Positions 8,398 to 17,689 of a stretch of 64,000 nt of DNA are shown here, piece by piece. The number at the start of each line of letters is the position of its first letter. Position 1 is the stretch's first letter. Source of the DNA: Bradyrhizobium embrapense (lineage in GTDB: Bacteria; Pseudomonadota; Alphaproteobacteria; Rhizobiales; Xanthobacteraceae); contig NZ_LFIP02000003.1 in NCBI RefSeq assembly GCF_001189235.2, positions 434,001 through 498,000 on the forward strand, read 5' to 3'. The position numbers and the translations under genes were made by a program. Below the pieces are notes generated by a model. The model saw nothing but the letters and a program-made list of their open reading frames with translations, had not been told where the DNA came from and did not search any database.

Positions 8398-9378
8398 ATG
8401 ATGTCCATTCGCTCGCTTGCGGGCGCATGCCTATCGGCATTTGCCGCGCTGAGCGCATTCGCCGTGCCGGCGTCCGCGCAGAACTATCCGACGCGCACCA
8501 TCACCATGATCGTGCCGTTCGCAGCCGGCGGTCCGACCGACGTCATCTCGCGCATCGTCACCGCGCACATGGCGCAGACACTCGGACAGAGCATCGTCAT
8601 CGAGAACGTGGTCGGCGCCGGTGGCACCACGGCGACGACACGTGCCGCACGCGCCGCCAACGACGGCTACACGCTCGTCACCGGACATATGGGCACGCAC
8701 GCTGCATCCGTGCCGCTCTATCCGAAGCTCGCCTATCACCCGGAAAAGGATTTCGAGCCGGTTGCGCTGCTCGCGGGCACGCCGATCCTGATCCTTGCGC
8801 GCAAGGATTTCCCGCCGAAGGATCTGAAGGAATTCGTCGCCTACGTGAAGACCAATGCCGAGAAGGTCAACGCCGCGCATGCCGGCATCGGCTCGGTCTC
8901 GCATGCCTCCTGCGAGCTGTTGAATTCGATCCTCGACGTCAAGCCGGTCGGCGTGCCGTTCAACGGCACCGGCCCCGCCATGAATGCGCTGGTCGCCGGC
9001 CAGGTCGATTACATGTGCGATCAGATCGTCAACGCGGTGCCGCAGATCAACGCCGGCACCATCAAGGCCTATGCGGTCGCCACCCCGGAGCGCAATCCGT
9101 CGCTGCCCAATGTCCCGACCACGGCAGAGGCCGGCCTGCCGGCCTTCCAGGCCCAGGCCTGGAACGCGATCTTCGCGCCGAAGGGAACTTCGCCCGCCAT
9201 CATCGCCACGCTGAATGCCGCGGCGATCAAGGCGCTCGACGAGGACAATGTGCGCAAGCGCCTGCTCGAGCTCGGCAGCGTGATTCCGGCGCCCGCCAAC
9301 CGTACGCCGGAGGCGCTGGCCACCCTCGTCAAGAACGAGATCGCGAAGTGGACCCCGGTGCTGAAGCCGGCGACTTAA
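8398..9378 (+). CDS. Tripartite tricarboxylate transporter substrate-binding protein (TctC/Bug family)
   Basis: A 326-residue periplasmic protein. Residues 1-28 form a Sec signal peptide (MMSIRSLAG ... AFAVPASAQ). The mature part begins NYPTRTITMIVPFAAGGPTDVISR, the defining Bug-family start, followed by VVENVVGAGGTTATTRAARA-like and GYTLVTGHMGTHA motifs and a typical C-terminal KWTPVLKPA. The ATG at 8398 follows a good GGGAGG site; a second ATG is adjacent. It supplies substrate to the TctAB permease encoded upstream. A second hairpin follows the gene. Confidence 0.92.
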   Translation: MMSIRSLAGACLSAFAALSAFAVPASAQNYPTRTITMIVPFAAGGPTDVISRIVTAHMAQTLGQSIVIENVVGAGGTTATTRAARAANDGYTLVTGHMGTHAASVPLYPKLAYHPEKDFEPVALLAGTPILILARKDFPPKDLKEFVAYVKTNAEKVNAAHAGIGSVSHASCELLNSILDVKPVGVPFNGTGPAMNALVAGQVDYMCDQIVNAVPQINAGTIKAYAVATPERNPSLPNVPTTAEAGLPAFQAQAWNAIFAPKGTSPAIIATLNAAAIKALDEDNVRKRLLELGSVIPAPANRTPEALATLVKNEIAKWTPVLKPAT

Positions 9379-9403
9379 CTCAACGTGATCAGGCGGATAG
9401 GGC

Positions 9404-9431
9404 AGGGGCGGAACGCGAGTTCCGCCCCTTG
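9404..9431 (+). terminator. Terminator hairpin after tctC
   Basis: A 10-bp perfect stem (AGGGGCGGAA with TTCCGCCCCT) and a 6-base loop. The following T-tract is interrupted (TTGTCGTTT). It ends the tricarboxylate transporter unit before thyA. Confidence 0.7.
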
Positions 9432-9463
9432 TCGTTTGACGCAGGAGTGTTCATTTTTCGGGG

Positions 9464-9469
9464 TATAAT
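9464..9469 (+). promoter_or_regulatory. Putative -10 element (TATAAT) for thyA
   Basis: A perfect TATAAT lies 85 bases before the thyA start, in an otherwise GC-rich intergenic stretch. No convincing -35 hexamer at 16-18 bases is visible, so the assignment is tentative. Confidence 0.4.
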
Positions 9470-9553
9470 CGCTGTATCCAGCCGAATCAGCGTGTCGGCC
9501 GGCCGCCTCCGCCGCTAAATTCGCCGCTCTCTCGAAGGCCTGAAACAGACGCC

Positions 9554-10348
9554 ATGAACCAGTATCACGACTTGCTCGAACGCATCCTCGCCGATGGCGC
9601 GGAGAAGCACGACCGCACCGGCACCGGCACGCTATCGATCTTCGGCCACCAGATGCGCTTCAACCTGTCGGCCGGGTTCCCGATGCTGACCACCAAGCGG
9701 TTGCCGCTGAAGGCGATCGTGCACGAGCTGCTCTGGTTCCTCGCCGGCGACACCAACATCAAATATCTCAACGACAACGGCGTCACGATCTGGGACGAAT
9801 GGGCCGACGCCAACGGCGATCTCGGCCCGGTCTACGGCTCGCAATGGCGCTCGTGGCCCGCGCCTGATGGCCGCAGCATCGACCAGATCACGAACGTGAT
9901 CGAGATGATCAAGCGCAATCCGGACTCGCGGCGGCTGATCGTCAGCGCCTGGAATCCGGCCGAGGTCGACAAGATGGCGCTGCCGCCGTGCCATTGCCTG
10001 TTCCAGTTCTATGTCGCGAACGGCAAATTGTCCTGCCAGCTCTATCAGCGTTCCGGCGACGTCTTCCTCGGCGTGCCCTTCAACATCGCCTCCTATGCGC
10101 TGCTGACCATGATGGTCGCGCAGGTGACAGGTCTCAAGCCCGGCGATTTCGTGCATTCGCTCGGCGACGCGCATCTCTACTCGAACCATCTCGAGCAGGC
10201 GCGCCTGCAACTCACGCGGCCGACGCGGCCGCTGCCGACGATGGCGATCAACCCCGATGTGAAGGATATCTTCGCGTTCCGCTACGAGGACTTCAAACTC
10301 GAGGGCTACGACCCGCATCCGCACATCAAGGCCGAAGTCGCGGTCTGA
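9554..10348 (+). CDS. thyA: Thymidylate synthase
   Basis: A 264-residue protein, the same length as the E. coli enzyme. It methylates dUMP to dTMP using methylene-tetrahydrofolate. The active-site cysteine is C146 in [11 protein letters not shown]. Other conserved parts are the [16 protein letters not shown] loop near residue 21, [12 protein letters not shown], and the [20 protein letters not shown] substrate-binding stretch. The stop overlaps the start of the next gene by one base (TGATG), and folA follows, so the dTMP cycle enzymes are in one unit. Confidence 0.98.
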   Translation: MNQYHDLLERILADGAEKHDRTGTGTLSIFGHQMRFNLSAGFPMLTTKRLPLKAIVHELLWFLAGDTNIKYLNDNGVTIWDEWADANGDLGPVYGSQWRSWPAPDGRSIDQITNVIEMIKRNPDSRRLIVSAWNPAEVDKMALPPCHCLFQFYVANGKLSCQLYQRSGDVFLGVPFNIASYALLTMMVAQVTGLKPGDFVHSLGDAHLYSNHLEQARLQLTRPTRPLPTMAINPDVKDIFAFRYEDFKLEGYDPHPHIKAEVAV

Positions 10349-10833
10349 TGTCGCTCACCATCCGCCGCGCGCGGCCCGATGAGGCCGGACTGGTGTTCTC
10401 GCTGGTCCGCGAACTCGCCGACTACGAAAAGCTGCTGCACGAGGTCCACGCCAGCGAGGCCGATATCGCCGAGGCGCTGTTCGGCGCGAGCCCGCGGCTC
10501 ACTTGCGACATCGCGGAATGGAACGGCGAGCCGGCCGGCTTCGCGGTCTGGTTCGTCAACTTCTCGACCTTCGCCGGCCGCCACGGCATCTATCTCGAAG
10601 ACCTGTTCGTGCGCCCGGCGCTGCGCGGCAAGGGCATCGGCAAGGCGCTGCTGGTGCATCTGGCGAAGCAATGCCTCGCCAATGGCTGGTCGCGCCTGCA
10701 ATGGGCGGTGCTCGACTGGAATGCGCCGTCGATCGCGTTCTACAAGTCGTTGGGTGCCGAGCTGATGGACGAATGGACGATCTGCCGCGTCTCCGGTCCG
10801 GCGCTGTCGGCGCTCGCGGAAGGAGCGCGCTGA
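10348..10833 (+). CDS. GNAT family N-acetyltransferase
   Basis: A 161-residue single-domain GNAT protein. The acetyl-CoA pyrophosphate loop is RGKGIGKALL (residues 93-102), preceded by the strand YLEDLFVRPALR. The C-terminal part has WAVLDWNAPSIAFYKSLGAELMDEW, the usual N-x-x-A-x-x-F-Y-x-x-x-G-A motif, close to diamine or thialysine acetyltransferases (SSAT-like). Substrate cannot be read from the sequence. It is tightly placed between thyA and folA with TGATG overlaps at both ends, so it is surely co-expressed; no folate-related role is known to me. Confidence 0.9.
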   Translation: MSLTIRRARPDEAGLVFSLVRELADYEKLLHEVHASEADIAEALFGASPRLTCDIAEWNGEPAGFAVWFVNFSTFAGRHGIYLEDLFVRPALRGKGIGKALLVHLAKQCLANGWSRLQWAVLDWNAPSIAFYKSLGAELMDEWTICRVSGPALSALAEGAR

Positions 10834-11345
10834 TGGAGATCGTGCTCGTCGTCGCGGTCGCCGAAAACGGCGTGATCGGGAAGGAGAACGCCATTCCGTG
10901 GCGGCTCAAATCGGATCTGCGCCGCCTCAAGGCGATCACGCTGAACAAGCCTGTCGTGATGGGACGCAAGACCTTCGAATCCCTGCCCAGGCCGCTGCCG
11001 GGACGCACCAACATCGTTGTGACGCGCGATGCGAACTACCGTGCGCGCGGCGCCGTCGTCACCAATTCGTTCGAGAACGCCCACGCAATTGCGCTTGGTG
11101 ACGCGCTGCGGCGTTTCGCCACTGAAATTGCAATCATCGGTGGCGCTGAAATCTATGCGCAGTGGATGGGCATCGCCGACCGGCTTGAGATCACCGAGGT
11201 TCACGCCAGCCCGGACGGCGATACACGGTTCGACAAAATCGATACCAAGGCGTGGGAAGAGGTCGCGCGTGTGCGAAATCCGGCAGGTCCGGATGACAGC
11301 GTCGACTTCTCCTATGTGACATATCGTCGGCGCGGCCGGGGTTAA
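10833..11345 (+). CDS. folA: Dihydrofolate reductase
   Basis: A 170-residue enzyme that reduces dihydrofolate to tetrahydrofolate with NADPH, replenishing the cofactor used by ThyA. Family features are VVAVAENGVIGKENAIPWRLKSDLRRLK (Met20-loop equivalent, acidic active-site D28 and P-W), VMGRKTFESL (NADPH site), and IAIIGGAEIYAQ. Start is the ATG overlapping the preceding stop, with GGAAGGAG upstream. Neighbours: thyA and a GNAT gene upstream, hflK downstream behind its own promoter. Confidence 0.97.
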   Translation: MEIVLVVAVAENGVIGKENAIPWRLKSDLRRLKAITLNKPVVMGRKTFESLPRPLPGRTNIVVTRDANYRARGAVVTNSFENAHAIALGDALRRFATEIAIIGGAEIYAQWMGIADRLEITEVHASPDGDTRFDKIDTKAWEEVARVRNPAGPDDSVDFSYVTYRRRGRG

Positions 11346-11405
11346 CCAATGTTTGCATTGACAATTATGCCCCGGCGCATAGCTCGTCGGGCCAGGAAGC
11401 TTGCG

Positions 11406-11434
11406 TTGTAAGGGCCCTGACGGTCCCCTATAAC
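11406..11434 (+). promoter_or_regulatory. Putative sigma-70 promoter of the hflKC unit
   Basis: TTGTAA (11406-11411), a 17-base spacer and TATAAC (11429-11434), 56 bases before the hflK start. Good -10 and spacing, moderate -35. Confidence 0.55.
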
Positions 11435-11489
11435 CGGGCCGGACATTCGAGCCCGGGCGTCCCGCCCGGACTTGCCGAGGAGATGTTTG

Positions 11490-12632
11490 ATGCCGTGGAA
11501 AAATCAGGGCGGAGGGCCGTGGGGCTCGGGTCCGAAAGGGCCGTGGGGCACGGGTCCGCAGTCAGCCGGGCCGAGGCCGCCGGATCTTGAGGATCTGCTG
11601 CGGCGCGGCCAGGACCGGCTGCAGCAGTGGCTGCCCGGCGGTCATCTCAGCGGCATGGGTATCGCGCTGGTGTTGGTCGCCGCGCTGGCGATCTGGTTCG
11701 CGACCGGCATCTTCCGCGTCCAGTCCGAGGAGCTCGGCGTCGTGCTGCGGTTCGGCAAGTACGTCCGCGATGCGCAGCCGGGCCTGCGCTATCACCTGCC
11801 GTATCCGATCGAGACGGTGCTGCTGCCGAAGGCGCTGCGCGTCAACACGATCTCGATCGGCATGACCCTGATCGACGATCCCGCCCGCCGCGGCCGCAGC
11901 ATGCGCGACGTGCCGGAAGAGAGCCTGATGCTGACCGGCGACGAAAACATCGTCGACGTCGACTTCACCGTGCTGTGGCGCATCAAGCCGGGCGGAGCAG
12001 GCGCCTATCTGTTCAACATCCAGAATCCGGAAGGCACCGTGAAGGCGGTTGCCGAGAGCGCGATGCGCGAGGTGATCGGCCGCTCGCAGATCCAGCCGAT
12101 CCTGACCGGGGCGCGCAATGTCACCGAGCAGAGCGTGCAGGAGCTGATGCAGAAGACGCTCGACAGCTACAACGCCGGCATCCAGATCACGCAGGTGCAG
12201 ATGCAGAAGGTCGATCCGCCGGCGCAGGTGATCGACGCATTCCGCGACGTCCAGGCTGCTCGAGCCGACCTCGAGCGCAAGCAGAACGAGGCACAGACCT
12301 ACGCCAACAGCATCGTGCCGGGAGCACGCGGCCGTGCGGCGCAGATCCAGCAGGCCGCCGAGGGCTACAAGGAGCAGGCGGTCGCCGAGGCCAAGGGCCA
12401 GAGCGCGCGCTTCCTGAAAGTCTATGAAGAGTACAAGAAAGCACCCGACGTGACGCGCGAGCGCATTTATCTGGAGACCATGGAAAAAGTGCTCGGCAGC
12501 TCCGAGAAGCTGGTTTACGACGGCGGCCAGGGCCAGAACATCGTGCCCTATCTCCCGCTCGGCGAACTGACCACGCGGCGTCCGCCGGCGGCGCCGGCCA
12601 CGACCGGCCAGCAGCAGGGAGCCACCCGATGA
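11490..12632 (+). CDS. hflK: FtsH protease modulator HflK
   Basis: A 380-residue membrane-anchored SPFH/prohibitin-domain protein. The N-terminus is Gly/Pro/Trp-rich and cytoplasmic (MPWKNQGGGPWGSGPKGPWG), then a transmembrane segment at about 56-74, then the SPFH domain (RVQSEELGVVLRFGKYVRDAQPGLRYHLPYPIE) and a long helical region (ARADLERKQNEAQTYANSIV). With HflC it forms a large periplasmic cage around FtsH and restrains proteolysis of membrane proteins. It overlaps hflC by 4 bases. Start is the ATG at 11490 after GAGGAG. Confidence 0.96.
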   Translation: MPWKNQGGGPWGSGPKGPWGTGPQSAGPRPPDLEDLLRRGQDRLQQWLPGGHLSGMGIALVLVAALAIWFATGIFRVQSEELGVVLRFGKYVRDAQPGLRYHLPYPIETVLLPKALRVNTISIGMTLIDDPARRGRSMRDVPEESLMLTGDENIVDVDFTVLWRIKPGGAGAYLFNIQNPEGTVKAVAESAMREVIGRSQIQPILTGARNVTEQSVQELMQKTLDSYNAGIQITQVQMQKVDPPAQVIDAFRDVQAARADLERKQNEAQTYANSIVPGARGRAAQIQQAAEGYKEQAVAEAKGQSARFLKVYEEYKKAPDVTRERIYLETMEKVLGSSEKLVYDGGQGQNIVPYLPLGELTTRRPPAAPATTGQQQGATR

Positions 12633-13528
12633 GGTCCCCCGTCACCGGCATCGTGTCCCTGATCGTTCTCTTCGTCGTGCTCGCCGTCGGCTACAGCTCG
12701 GTGTTCACCGTGCAGCAGACCGAGCAGACCATCGTCCTGCGGTTCGGCGAGCCGGTCGATGTCGTCACCGAGCCCGGCCTGCACTTCAAGGCGCCGTGGA
12801 ATTCGGTGATCAACGTCGACAAGCGCATCCTCGATCTGGAGAACCCGTCGCAGGAAGTGATCGCCTCGGACCAGAAGCGGCTCGTGGTCGATGCCTTCGC
12901 GCGCTATCGCATCAAGAATGCGCTGCGCTACTACACCAGCGTCGGTTCGATCCAGGCCGCCAATCTGCAGCTGACCACGCTGCTCAACGCAGCGCTGCGC
13001 CGCGTGCTCGGTGAGGTCACCTTCATCACGGTGGTGCGCGACGATCGTGAGAAACTGATGCAGCGCATCCGCGAACAGCTCGACAAGGAGGCTGACGGCT
13101 ACGGCATCGAGGTCGTCGACGTCAGGATTCGCCGCGCCGACCTGCCGGAGCAGAACAGCCAGGCGGTCTACAACCGGATGAAGACCGAGCGCGAGCGCGA
13201 AGCCGCCGAGTTCCGTGCCCAGGGCGACCAGAAGGCGCAGGAAATCCGCTCGAAGGCCGATCGCGAAGCGACCGTGATCGTCGCCGAGGCGAACTCGGCC
13301 GCGGATCAGACCCGCGGTGCGGGCGATGCCGAGCGCAACCGCCTGTTCGCCGAAGCCTACGGCAAGGACAAGGACTTCTTCGCGTTCTATCGCTCGATGA
13401 CGGCGTATGAGAACGGCCTCAAGCCGAACGACACGCGTTTCCTGTTGCGGCCGGACTCGGAATTCTTCAGATACTTCGGCAGTGCCAGCGGCAGGCCGTC
13501 CGAGGCGGCCGCGGCGCCGAAACAGTAA
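12629..13528 (+). CDS. hflC: FtsH protease modulator HflC
   Basis: A 299-residue partner of HflK. It has a short cytoplasmic start, a transmembrane segment at about 6-26 (GIVSLIVLFVVLAVGYSSVF), then the SPFH domain (VQQTEQTIVLRFGEPVDVVTEPGLHFKAPW), and helices with REREAAEFRAQGDQKAQEIRSKADREATVIVAEA, which form the cage wall. C-terminal residues end in an Ala/Pro tail. It starts within the last codons of hflK, so the two subunits are translationally coupled for the expected 1:1 complex. Confidence 0.96.
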   Translation: MRSPVTGIVSLIVLFVVLAVGYSSVFTVQQTEQTIVLRFGEPVDVVTEPGLHFKAPWNSVINVDKRILDLENPSQEVIASDQKRLVVDAFARYRIKNALRYYTSVGSIQAANLQLTTLLNAALRRVLGEVTFITVVRDDREKLMQRIREQLDKEADGYGIEVVDVRIRRADLPEQNSQAVYNRMKTEREREAAEFRAQGDQKAQEIRSKADREATVIVAEANSAADQTRGAGDAERNRLFAEAYGKDKDFFAFYRSMTAYENGLKPNDTRFLLRPDSEFFRYFGSASGRPSEAAAAPKQ

Positions 13529-13546
13529 CGTCACGATCACGATACG

Positions 13547-13573
13547 GCGGCGACGCGAACGACGCGTCGCCGC
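13547..13573 (+). repeat. Strong hairpin between hflC and the DUF2065 gene
   Basis: An 11-bp perfect stem (GCGGCGACGCG with CGCGTCGCCGC) around a 5-base loop, with no T-run after it. It could block 3' exonucleases and set different levels of hflKC and downstream message, or act as a Rho-type stop. Confidence 0.6.
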
Positions 13574-13615
13574 GTTCAATAGAACAACAAGCATCAATTG
13601 GGAGGCTGCGATCCG

Positions 13616-13816
13616 ATGAAGTCCATAGCGTTCGGCGACTTCCTCATCGGGTTGGGAATCCTGTTCGTGCTCGAAGGCATCCTGTTTGCGGCAAGCCCCG
13701 CCTGGATGCGCCGGGCGATGAAGAGCGCGCTGGCCACGCCCGACAACATCCTGCGCATCGTCGGCATCGGGTCGGCGGTCGCGGGACTTGTTCTGATCTG
13801 GGCGGTGCGACGCTGA
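13616..13816 (+). CDS. DUF2065 small membrane protein
   Basis: A 66-residue protein with two hydrophobic segments (GDFLIGLGILFVLEGILFAASP and ILRIVGIGSAVAGLVLIWAVRR) and the conserved P-x-x-M-R-R between them. DUF2065 proteins are commonly found next to hflKC; no function is established, though the location suggests a part in HflKC/FtsH complexes. The ATG at 13616 follows GGGAGG. Confidence 0.88.
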   Translation: MKSIAFGDFLIGLGILFVLEGILFAASPAWMRRAMKSALATPDNILRIVGIGSAVAGLVLIWAVRR

Positions 13817-14002
13817 GCATTGCCTGTTCCACCGCGCTGATCGCGCCGGAATGAACATAATCGTGAGCCTCGCGCGGCCGGTTTTTCGCCGAAATGCCCG
13901 GCTGAGATGCTTGCGCCATATGCCCGTTCGGGCGCACTCTGTAACCACGGGCGCATACTGCGACCAGCTCATTTGAACCCGTTTGCCTGGAGAAACTCCG
14001 AC

Positions 14003-15499
14003 ATGATCGCTGCCAGACCAGCCCTGAGCCGCCGCCTCCGCATGATGGGAGCTGCGATCTCGATCGGTGCTGCGAGCATGCTGAGCTCCGTGCCGGCGTT
14101 CGCACGCGGCCCCGATGGCATCGCCGACATCGCCGAGAAGGTGATCGACGCCGTTGTCAACATCTCGACGTCGCAGACGATCGAGGCCAAGGACCGGACG
14201 ATGCCGCAGCTGCCGCCGGGCTCGCCGTTCGAGGAATTCTTCGACGACTTCTTCAAGAACCGCCGCGGCCCGCCCGGCAAGGGCGGCGACAAGAGCGGCG
14301 AGTTCCAGCCGCGCAAGACCAACTCGCTCGGCTCGGGCTTCATCGTGGATACCGCGGGCATCGTCGTCACCAACAACCACGTGATCGCCGATGCCGACGA
14401 GATCAACGTCATCCTCAACGACGGCACCAAGATCAAGGCCGAGCTGGTCGGCGTCGACAAGAAGACCGACCTCGCGGTGCTGAAGTTCAAGCCGCCGAAG
14501 CCGCTCACCGCGGTCAAGTTCGGCGACAGCGATAAGATCCGTCTCGGCGACTGGGTGGTCGCGATCGGCAACCCGTTCAGCCTCGGCGGCACCGTGACTG
14601 CGGGCATTGTCTCGGCCAAGAACCGCGACATCAGCCAGGGCCCGTATGACAGCTACATCCAGACCGACGCCGCGATCAATCGCGGCAATTCCGGCGGTCC
14701 GCTGTTCAACCTCGACGGCGAGGTGATCGGCGTCAACACGCTGATCATCTCCCCGACCGGCGGTTCGATCGGCCTCGGCTTCGCCGTGCCGTCGAAGACG
14801 GTGGCCGGTGTCGTCGACCAGTTGCAGAAGTTCGGCGAGTTGCGCCGCGGCTGGCTCGGCGTGCGGATCCAGCAGGTCACCGACGAGATCGCCGACAGTC
14901 TCAACATCAAGCCGGCGCGCGGCGCGCTGGTTGCCGGCGTCGACGACAAGGGCCCGGCCAAGCCGGCCGGCATCGAGCCCGGCGACGTCGTCGTCAAGTT
15001 CGACGGCAAGGACGTCAAGGATCCCAAGGATCTGTCACGCGTCGTCGCCGACACCGCGGTCGGCAAGGAAGTCGACGTCGTCATCATCCGCAAGGGCAAT
15101 GAAGAGACCCGCAAGGTCACGCTCGGCCGGCTCGAGGACAACGAAAAGGTTCAGCAGGCCAATGCCAAACCCAAGGACGACACCGCCGAGAAGGCGGTGA
15201 CCCAGAAGGCGCTCGGTCTCGACCTCGCGGCACTGAGCAAGGATCTGCGTACCAAGTACAAGATCAAGGACAGCGTGAAGGGCGTCGTCGTCACCGGCGT
15301 CGACAATGCCTCCGACGCTGCCGAGAAGCGGCTGTCGGCCGGCGACGTCATCGTCGAGGTGGCGCAGGAGGCGGTGTCCAGCGCCGCCGACATCAAGAAG
15401 CGCGTCGATCAGCTGAAGAAGGACGGCAAGAAGTCCGTGCTGCTATTGGTCTCCAATGGCGACGGCGAACTGCGCTTCGTCGCGCTCGGCGTGCAGTAG
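14003..15499 (+). CDS. Deg/HtrA family periplasmic serine endoprotease
   Basis: A 498-residue protein with a Sec signal peptide (about 1-35, cleaved near AFA-RG). The trypsin-like domain has the triad H126 (TNNHVIAD), D156 (KTDLAVLKF) and S230 (RGNSGGPLFN), followed by two PDZ domains (about 290-375 and 405-498; GALVAGVDDKGPAKPAGIEPGDVVVKFDG and VVVTGVDNASDAAEKRLSAGDVIVEV). This is the Do/DegP-like arrangement for periplasmic protein quality control. A Gln/Lys-rich linker separates the PDZs. It lies downstream of hflKC, another membrane quality-control module. Start after GGAG at 13989. Confidence 0.95.
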   Translation: MIAARPALSRRLRMMGAAISIGAASMLSSVPAFARGPDGIADIAEKVIDAVVNISTSQTIEAKDRTMPQLPPGSPFEEFFDDFFKNRRGPPGKGGDKSGEFQPRKTNSLGSGFIVDTAGIVVTNNHVIADADEINVILNDGTKIKAELVGVDKKTDLAVLKFKPPKPLTAVKFGDSDKIRLGDWVVAIGNPFSLGGTVTAGIVSAKNRDISQGPYDSYIQTDAAINRGNSGGPLFNLDGEVIGVNTLIISPTGGSIGLGFAVPSKTVAGVVDQLQKFGELRRGWLGVRIQQVTDEIADSLNIKPARGALVAGVDDKGPAKPAGIEPGDVVVKFDGKDVKDPKDLSRVVADTAVGKEVDVVIIRKGNEETRKVTLGRLEDNEKVQQANAKPKDDTAEKAVTQKALGLDLAALSKDLRTKYKIKDSVKGVVVTGVDNASDAAEKRLSAGDVIVEVAQEAVSSAADIKKRVDQLKKDGKKSVLLLVSNGDGELRFVALGVQ

Positions 15500-15510
15500 A
15501 ATTTTCTGTT

Positions 15511-15613
15511 GTCATTCCGGGGCGGTCCGCAGGACCGAACTTCAGAGGCGCAATTGCGCCCCCGGGGAATCTCGAGATTCCGGGTTCGATGCTTCGCATC
15601 GTCCCGGAATGAC
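15511..15613. repeat. Rhizobial intergenic palindromic element, family A copy 1
   Basis: It begins GTCATTCCGGGGCGGTCCGC and ends CGTCCCGGAATGAC, so the termini are inverted repeats. Internal dyads (GGTCC/GGACC, ATCTCGAGAT, CGATGCTTCGCATCG) let it fold almost end to end. A second, shortened copy is at 24568-24645. It sits between convergent degP and serB. Confidence 0.8.
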
Positions 15614-15622
15614 GGCCTGTGG

Positions 15623-16523
<901 letters not shown>

Positions 16524-16525
<2 letters not shown>

Positions 16526-17453
16526 GCAGGCGCATTCAGGATTGTTGGACAGGGCAGTGCTTATCGCAGGGCCGACCGCCAGCGGCAAGTCGGCCCTGGC
16601 GCTCAAGCTTGCGCAGCGGACCGGCGGCGTCGTGATCAACACCGACTCCATGCAGGTGTATCGCGACCTCAAGGTCATCACGGCGCGGCCGACCGCCAAT
16701 GAGGAGGCGCAGGTTCCGCACCGGCTCTATGGCCATGTCGACGCCGGCGTGAATTTCTCCGCGGGGGCCTGGGTGACTGACGCGGCAAAAGTGCTGGGCG
16801 AGGCGCGTGAGCAGGGACGGCTGCCGATCTTCATCGGCGGCTCAGGCCTCTATTTCAGCGCACTGACGCGTGGCCTGTCGGCGGTGCCACCGATCCCGGC
16901 CGATGTGCGCGACGGGGTGCGCGCAAGGCTGGAACAGCATGGCGTCGAGGCGCTGCATGCCGAGCTTGCGGCGCGCGATCCGGTGTCGGCCGAACGGCTG
17001 AAGCCGCGCGACCGCACCCGCATCGCACGGGCGCTCGAGGTCGTGGAGGCCACCGGCCGGCCGCTGCCGGACTGGCATCGCGACGGCCTGCCGCCACTGC
17101 TGCCGCCGGGCCAATTCCACGCGCTGTTTCTGGCGCCCGAGCGCGAGTGGCTCTATGCGCGGATCGACGCCCGGTTCGGTGCGATGCTCGATACCGGCGC
17201 GCTCGACGAGGTCGCGGCGCTGGCCGCGCGCGGGCTCGATCCGCTGTTGCCGGCCATGAAGGCCCATGGCGTCCCGGCGCTGATCCGTCACCTCAAGGGC
17301 GAGATCAGCCGGGAGCAGGCCGCCGAGATCGGTCGCGCCGACACTCGCCACTACGCCAAGCGCCAGTTCACCTGGTTTCGCCATAAGCTCCCGGAATTCG
17401 AGTGGGTCGCGCCAGAGGCGGCGAGGGAGCGGCTGGAGAGCCTCATCCCATAG
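16524..17453 (+). CDS. miaA: tRNA dimethylallyltransferase
   Basis: A 309-residue enzyme that adds a dimethylallyl group to A37 of tRNAs reading UNN codons. The P-loop is GPTASGKS (residues 16-23), followed by [21 protein letters not shown] and the [12 protein letters not shown] segment; [13 protein letters not shown] near the C-terminus is diagnostic of MiaA. The start overlaps serB's start on the opposite strand; GAGGGAC just upstream, inside serB, can serve as ribosome site. The ilv leader and ilvB follow behind a separate promoter. Confidence 0.96.
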
Positions 17454-17564
17454 CCCGGCGCCGCCGCGCGCCCGGCTGCCATGCGCGTTGCGCCGCGCAA
17501 AAACACTCGCCGAACGGTCGGAACCCCGTTACACTTCAAAAATCGCGAAACTGCGGGCCTTGCC

Positions 17565-17592
17565 TTGACATTCGGGCTTTGGCCGCTATGTT
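17565..17592 (+). promoter_or_regulatory. Sigma-70-type promoter of the ilv cluster
   Basis: A perfect -35 TTGACA (17565-17570), a 16-base spacer and TATGTT (17587-17592). The predicted transcript begins near 17599, which places the leader peptide and attenuator at its 5' end. Confidence 0.7.
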
Positions 17593-17623
17593 CGCGCAAC
17601 CTTTGGGAAGACTGGGTCGTCTC

Positions 17624-17689
17624 GTGCGCAACATTATTACCAAACTGCTTATCGCCGTCGTACCCAGGCACACCGCCGGGGATGGCTAG
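17624..17689 (+). CDS. ilv leader peptide (attenuator control)
   Basis: A 21-codon frame from GTG to TAG: MRNIITKLLIAVVPRHTAGDG. The run Ile-Ile-Thr-Lys-Leu-Leu-Ile-Ala-Val-Val contains three Ile, two Leu and two Val codons, as expected for ribosome-mediated attenuation by branched-chain amino acid supply. A longer version from an ATG at 17588 is unlikely because that ATG is inside the -10 hexamer. GGGAAG lies 13 bases upstream of the GTG. The product itself has no function. Confidence 0.75.
   Translation: MRNIITKLLIAVVPRHTAGDG

Noticed and set aside
12548..14380. A long open frame on the minus strand opposite hflC and degP
   Set aside because: It lies across two well supported genes and the intergenic hairpin, has no family motif, and is Arg/His/Asp-rich as expected from the complement of GC-biased codons.
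17588..17623. Earlier ATG start for the ilv leader peptide
   Set aside because: The ATG is inside the proposed -10 hexamer TATGTT, so it would not be on the transcript.
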